Positions 59,927-64,000 of a stretch of DNA of 64,000 bases are shown here, piece by piece. This DNA is from Dehalococcoidia bacterium UBA2991 (GTDB taxonomy: Bacteria; Chloroflexota; Dehalococcoidia; Tepidiformales; Tepidiformaceae), in the NCBI GenBank assembly GCA_002346645.1, contig DEAD01000011.1, forward strand, positions 197,894-261,893. Direction: 5' to 3'. A model generated the notes under the pieces. It had not been told where the DNA came from. It did not search any database and saw only the letters and a list, made by a program, of their open reading frames with translations. A program made the translations under genes and the position numbers. Numbering within the stretch: position 1 is the first letter of the stretch; each line of letters opens with the position of its first letter.

Positions 59927-61177
59927 TCACTCCCCGAAGTCCGCTCTTCCTGTAACTATCGCTCGGGCATCCCGTATAAGACCCGGGATTGCCAGTCGGT
60001 TACGAAGCAGAAGCGCTGCGCACAGCACCATGTAGGCAATGGCATACCAGAACCTTATGACCTCGGCCCCTGAACCTATTAGTTCCTCGTTGAGGAGTAA
60101 CTGTGTAGCGAACAACAAGAAGAGTGCCCATGCCTCCGTCCGGTTCATCCGTAGATTTACAAAAACCGCGATCGCGAATGCTGACTGCGCTGCCGTCAGA
60201 AAGATTTCATCCTGCTGCCGGCCATCCAGAGGAAGCCCATTGAAGAGGCCCCAATCCCCCGAGCCGATCATGAAGGCAATAGGCAACGTGCCGATAAGCA
60301 AAGTCCACTGGTTCACCTTTGACGAGATCAAGGCCCCTATTCCTGCGGCTGCCCTGCCTCGCCAAGCTAATAATGCTGCTACTAGTACTTCTGGAGACTC
60401 CGATGCCAGTGGGGCTACCCATTGGATCAGGAAGAATTCGCTGATGCTCAGCTTCTGTCCTGTCTCTACCAATCCATGCGCGAAGGGCTCTGCAGAGGCG
60501 ATGATCACTCCTGCGGCGTAGACCAGCACTAATAAGACCAGGATTCGGCGAGGCCAGTCGTTTAAAGAACCCATTGCCTGAGCAGGTCCTACTAATTCCA
60601 CTTCCTCTGATTCCACACGGCTTGTCATGACCAGATAAATTGCGAAAAGCGAGACGAGTACGATTGTGTCCGCCAGCGTAAGAGTACTCCGTAATGGCAC
60701 GAAGATTACGTACAGGGTTGCAACTGCAAGGAAGGCAATCTCTAACGATCGGGCCCGGCTGACAACAAGCTCTTTCAGGCGCTTGCGGTAGCAAAAAATC
60801 AGGAAGATTAAGGGCCACCCAATGCCGATCAGTAATCGGTTCCCCCCAGTCATGTTTGCAATAGCAAGTCCCTTGGCAGCTTCCTCTGGATCAGTGCCGG
60901 CCTCCCAGGCTAAGAAGGCGTCAACTGCGTACTCGGGCAGTACAGCAATGAACGCGATAATTGCCAGCGCCAGCCCTTGGGAGATGTCTACTTCTGCTGT
61001 TTCGGCGGCCCAACTCAGTAGGAAGGCTGCTGCCAGGATGGAGAGGCCGTATACAGCTGCGGCTATTAGGGGGTCAATGTGCGGATCGGTGAAGCGAAGC
61101 ACGATCCCAGGTATGCCAACTAGAGCGACGAACACAATTGTTGACCACTGGCCAGTGGATCCGCGGTTTGTCACCAA
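59927..61177 (-). CDS. CaCA-family cation/Ca2+ exchanger
   Basis: The 416-residue membrane protein has two alpha repeats: AFIAVLPEYAVDAFLAWEAG with GLAIANMTGGNRLLIG, and QWVAPLASESPEVLVAALLA with GIGALISSKVNQWTLL. These acidic residues in the two repeats form the ion site in Na+/Ca2+ and H+/Ca2+ exchangers. There are about eleven helices. The first repeat has Asn-Met-Thr-Gly in place of a more usual GSN, so the ion is not certain. It is convergent with cimA. Confidence 0.88.
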   Translation of the reverse strand: MVTNRGSTGQWSTIVFVALVGIPGIVLRFTDPHIDPLIAAAVYGLSILAAAFLLSWAAETAEVDISQGLALAIIAFIAVLPEYAVDAFLAWEAGTDPEEAAKGLAIANMTGGNRLLIGIGWPLIFLIFCYRKRLKELVVSRARSLEIAFLAVATLYVIFVPLRSTLTLADTIVLVSLFAIYLVMTSRVESEEVELVGPAQAMGSLNDWPRRILVLLVLVYAAGVIIASAEPFAHGLVETGQKLSISEFFLIQWVAPLASESPEVLVAALLAWRGRAAAGIGALISSKVNQWTLLIGTLPIAFMIGSGDWGLFNGLPLDGRQQDEIFLTAAQSAFAIAVFVNLRMNRTEAWALFLLFATQLLLNEELIGSGAEVIRFWYAIAYMVLCAALLLRNRLAIPGLIRDARAIVTGRADFGE

Positions 61178-61305
61178 ATAGCTCCCAGTGCCTATTATCG
61201 GCAGTGTTTCTTGCTGGTGATAGTTGAATTCATCTGTGTCTTGGAGCCTACCTCCGCTCTCTCGTCAGGGCTACCTCGGCTCGCTGTATCGGGCAGAATG
61301 TCAAC

Positions 61306-63207
61306 ATGACTGAACACCGTCCCCATGGACTTTGGGATAGCCCTATTACCCCTGCTGCACTTGCTGGCGGTATTCGACTCCGTGGGCCCTCTTGGGATGA
61401 CGGTGGTCGTACTCTTGGTTGGTTCGAGGGCCGGGGGGACCGGGGTGTAGCTGTTGCTGTTGACTTGGGGGATGCCGCCTCTCTTCGGGACATCAGTGGA
61501 GACTTCCTTGTTCGTGCGGGGGTTGGGTACGGAGGAGGTGACTTTGTCCTGAAGAATGGCTACGGCTGGTTCGTTGATCACGAGACCCAACGCATCTTTC
61601 GCCAAGGAATTGATGAGGATCAAGTAGATCCGAGGGCTATCACCCCAGGCTTTGGAGAGGCATCTTCTCCGGCAGTAAGCCCTGATGGGAATTGGATCGT
61701 CTATGTGCATTCTTATGAGGAAGAGGACATCGTCGCCATTGTAGATAGCTCAGGGAAAAGCTGGCCCCAGCAGCTTGCGCGTGGGCGTGATTTTTATATG
61801 CAGCCCACATGGAGTCCCCGGGGAGATCGATTGGCATGGGTTGAATGGGATCATCCCAATATGCCCTGGGATGGGTCCCAGTTACGGGTTGCAGAGCTCT
61901 CCTTCTCGGAAAGCTCTCCTCCCACTATTGCTGCTTCGGAGGTTGTTGCAGGTGGCCCTGAGGAGGCTGTGCTTCAACCCGTCTTTTCCTCTGAGGGAGA
62001 GACCCTTTTCTACGTTTCTGACAGAACTGGGTGGGGTAACGTTTATGAATACGATTTTGCGACCGGTGGAACACAATCCATTACCTCTGGTGATGCTCAG
62101 TACGGCACTCCAGCTTGGGGACAGGGTGTAGGTGTATTTGCCTTGCTGGCGTCGGGTCGCATAGTGGCAACCCGTCAGCGAGAAGGATTCGCAAGCCTTG
62201 TTGTAATAGAGGGCGCCAAGGAGCCCTTGGATTTGGATCTTGGAACTGATTACGCCAGTTTCGAGAATCCGGTCGGCTCCCCCGTGGGAGAACGTCTAGC
62301 CGTTATTGCTAGTGGTCCTACTACTGCTCCCCGCCTGCTCTCAATCGATCTCTCAGCAGACTTCCCGAAAGTATCTACGGTGCGTCTTAGTGAGCCAGGG
62401 GGCGGCTTTCCTGCTGCCAGCCTTTCCCTTCCCGTGTCGGTAGATTGGGAGAACTCAGAGGGCGATAAGGTCCATGGCCTCTATTACCCACCTGCTAGTG
62501 AACGCTTCTTCGACAAGACCCCCCCTCCTCTCGTGATTTTTGTTCATGGTGGTCCCACTGATCACGTTGATGCAGGTTGGCGACCTCAGATTCAGTTTCT
62601 TGCTAGTCGCGGGTATGCCGTTCTTGCCGTTAATTATCGGGGAAGTACCGGTGCGGAACGCGAAACCATGGTGGCGCTCCGCGGGGAGTGGGGGGTAGCC
62701 GATGTTGAGGATTGCCGATCGGGCGCCGATGCGATGGCTTCCCGGGGTTTGGCTGATGCCGCCCGGATTGCAATCCTGGGCGGCAGCGCAGGAGGCTACA
62801 CGGTCCTACGTTCGCTCCAGGTTCATCCCGGATATTACCGGGCTGGCATCTGTTTCTACGGCATCTCCAATCTGTTTACGCTTGCAAGCGACACGCACAA
62901 GTTCGAGGCGCGGTATCTGGATTCTCTTGTGGGAGCTCTTCCTGAGGCTGCTGACCGCTATCGCGAGCGTTCACCTATCTTTCATGCAGGTGACATTGTC
63001 GACCCAGTCGCTCTTTTTCAGGGGACAGAGGACCGTGTTGTTCCCCGCGATCAAAGCGATATGCTTGCCGCTTCCCTTCGAGCTCGCGGCATCCTCCACG
63101 AATATCACGTGTATGAAGGTGAAGGGCACGGTTGGCGTAGACCCGAAACAGTTGAGGCTTTCTACTCTTCCATCGAGCGCTTCCTTAGGACTCATTTGCT
63201 GGGCTAA
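61306..63207 (+). CDS. S9 family (prolyl oligopeptidase-type) serine peptidase
   Basis: The 633-residue protein has an N-terminal beta-propeller (repeats around PAVSPDGNWIVYVHSYEEED and PTWSPRGDRLAWVEWDHP) and a C-terminal alpha/beta hydrolase. The triad is Ser494 (GGSAGGYTVL), Asp576 (GTEDRVVPRDQ) and His608 (EGEGHGWRRPE). The oxyanion region is FVHGGPTDHV. The family cleaves short peptides. No signal peptide is visible, so it is likely cytoplasmic peptide turnover. The start codon ATG at 61306 is preceded by a weak site. Confidence 0.93.
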   Translation: MTEHRPHGLWDSPITPAALAGGIRLRGPSWDDGGRTLGWFEGRGDRGVAVAVDLGDAASLRDISGDFLVRAGVGYGGGDFVLKNGYGWFVDHETQRIFRQGIDEDQVDPRAITPGFGEASSPAVSPDGNWIVYVHSYEEEDIVAIVDSSGKSWPQQLARGRDFYMQPTWSPRGDRLAWVEWDHPNMPWDGSQLRVAELSFSESSPPTIAASEVVAGGPEEAVLQPVFSSEGETLFYVSDRTGWGNVYEYDFATGGTQSITSGDAQYGTPAWGQGVGVFALLASGRIVATRQREGFASLVVIEGAKEPLDLDLGTDYASFENPVGSPVGERLAVIASGPTTAPRLLSIDLSADFPKVSTVRLSEPGGGFPAASLSLPVSVDWENSEGDKVHGLYYPPASERFFDKTPPPLVIFVHGGPTDHVDAGWRPQIQFLASRGYAVLAVNYRGSTGAERETMVALRGEWGVADVEDCRSGADAMASRGLADAARIAILGGSAGGYTVLRSLQVHPGYYRAGICFYGISNLFTLASDTHKFEARYLDSLVGALPEAADRYRERSPIFHAGDIVDPVALFQGTEDRVVPRDQSDMLAASLRARGILHEYHVYEGEGHGWRRPETVEAFYSSIERFLRTHLLG

Positions 63208-63213
63208 TGTTGG

Positions 63214-63774
63214 TTAGTCATTCCAGTGCATAACCGATTGGGCGATCCTCTGCTCGTGTGCGCTTTTCTTTGCCCAGCTCCGCAAGAACTCCTCGCCCAC
63301 CTCCGTTTTCGCCACTGACCAGGGCAGCGGCTGCCCCCCGGCCATTTCCAAACGCTCCCTAACCGCAACTAAAAACGCAGTAGCGTCTCCTAGATCCAGC
63401 GGTTCTAGCACCTCGCATTCGAGGGCTCCTACCCCGCCTGGAAATGTGGGTATTCCTGATGGGGTTAGTTCGACATCGAGGCCGGCGAGTTTGTCTCCAT
63501 CTTTCCCTGATTTCAGTCCGAGAGGTTTCAACAGAGCTGACTGTGCACTACTCAGAAGGGTTACTGTCAGCCTTCCGCTTTGGCGAACAAGCCCTTCGGT
63601 GTAGTTCGTCTTGGAGAGAGAAATGAGTAGACGGGGTCGGTTAGGCACTATCGAGGCCCCAAACACTGAAACGCAAATCTGTGCATTCGGTCCTGTGGAA
63701 CCAGATGAGCCTATTGCGCATAGCGGTGCCCAAAAGTGCGATAGCAGGTTGGTAGAGGGATGGGTGTCCGTCAC
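63214..63774 (-). CDS. flavin reductase-like FMN-binding protein
   Basis: The 186-residue protein has the split-barrel flavin reductase domain (PLCAIGSSGSTGPNAQICVS, then ASIVPNRPRLLISLSKTNYT and RLTVTLLSSAQSALLKPLGL, and an ALECEVLEPLDLGDATAFLV segment). It likely supplies reduced flavin or acts on a small oxidant; the substrate is unknown. The start is GTG at 63774, overlapping a small upstream ORF stop (GTGA). It is convergent with the S9 peptidase, 6 bases away. Confidence 0.85.
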   Translation of the reverse strand: MTDTHPSTNLLSHFWAPLCAIGSSGSTGPNAQICVSVFGASIVPNRPRLLISLSKTNYTEGLVRQSGRLTVTLLSSAQSALLKPLGLKSGKDGDKLAGLDVELTPSGIPTFPGGVGALECEVLEPLDLGDATAFLVAVRERLEMAGGQPLPWSVAKTEVGEEFLRSWAKKSAHEQRIAQSVMHWND

Positions 63775-63962
63775 GCTACGGTCCTATTCCCAAGCAGGTC
63801 TTGATTAAGTTTGAATGGGAATGGCCCGAATTGAGTAGGGCTATCAGGTTTCTCCATGGTGAGCACATGGAACTCCTGTGGCAGCTGGGCTAGCTTCCTG
63901 GTGAAGTAACCGCCGTCGGGCGGCAGGTGTATTTGGGCATTGACCTTCAGGTATACGAGCAC
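63771..63962 (-). CDS. possible small protein (63 aa) upstream of the flavin reductase
   Basis: A 63-codon frame starts at GTG 63962, just after an AAGGAA sequence, and its TGA overlaps the flavin reductase start as GTGA. An in-frame stop lies upstream, so it is not a fragment of a longer gene in this frame. The product (LVYLKVNAQIHLPPDGGYF at the start) has no recognised domain. Coupling is the only support; it may be a frame-shifted remnant of a larger gene beyond the edge. Confidence 0.35.
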   Translation of the reverse strand: MLVYLKVNAQIHLPPDGGYFTRKLAQLPQEFHVLTMEKPDSPTQFGPFPFKLNQDLLGNRTVA

Positions 63963-64000
63963 TTCCTTCGAGTTGGCATGTTAACCAACCTCACTTGCAG

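Noticed and set aside
1..64000. CRISPR arrays, insertion sequences, prophage or integration sites
   Set aside because: No spaced direct repeats, transposase or integrase frames, or terminal inverted repeats were found by eye; the single tRNA shows no adjacent integrase.

Overview
The window is a gene-dense stretch of a bacterial chromosome of moderate GC content. It carries no transposase, phage gene, CRISPR array or other accessory island that I can see. Gene content suggests Chloroflexota, probably a Dehalococcoidia-like lineage (medium confidence, by inference). The markers are a MurA-like/MreB-like pair between the F1 ATP synthase genes and rex, selA next to rex, a class V aminotransferase plus serA beside a DUF1015 gene, a PAC2 protein, a Ycf45-like R3H ATPase, and a B12-dependent acyl-CoA mutase. 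System II cytochrome c biogenesis genes (resA/resB-like) point to respiration.

Layout. 1-4093: 3' end of atpA, then atpG, a HAD phosphatase gene and a 47-codon ORF inserted before atpD, then atpC. 4424-6764: murA-like and mreB-like genes with altered active-site residues, closed by a 28-bp perfect palindrome. 6827-8960 (minus): selA and rex. 9051-13230: serine synthesis (class V aminotransferase, serA) facing a DUF1015 gene. 13296-17694: HIT protein, RNase PH, an orphan response regulator, a lipoprotein, threonine aldolase and a hypothetical gene. 17956-18032: tRNA-Pro(TGG). 18066-22421 (minus): pyrD, a small zinc-ribbon protein, a GNAT acetyltransferase and a DnaQ-DinG fusion. 22535-24592: EF-G-like GTPase.

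24656-33024 (minus) is a long, tightly packed run read as glyA, rpsF, ssb, rpsR, a membrane-anchored SurA-like protein, hom, a coiled-coil gene, thrC, a small His-tailed membrane protein and rdgB. It links the S6/S18 ribosomal pair to threonine synthesis. 33096-34808: XdhC-like and PAC2 genes. 34813-38294 (minus): a four-gene ABC exporter with two ATPases and two permeases. 38468-44723: acyl-CoA synthetase, ABM monooxygenase, EamA transporter, zinc alcohol dehydrogenase, MFS transporter and trmH. 44836-47456: an acyl-CoA mutase large subunit with isobutyryl-CoA mutase-type residues, overlapping prs. 47655-54217 (minus): resB, resA-like, MFS, tmk, R3H-AAA ATPase and pdxT. 54336-63774: two PPOX proteins, an alkyltransferase-like protein, a VWA protein, citramalate synthase with an attenuator-like leader, a cation/Ca exchanger, an S9 peptidase and a flavin reductase.

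The best candidates for something new are the MurA-like/MreB-like pair with coordinated loss of catalytic residues, the opposite-charge extensions on S6 and S18, the coiled-coil gene locked between hom and thrC, and the switch-like leader of cimA. All are read by eye without alignment or database search.
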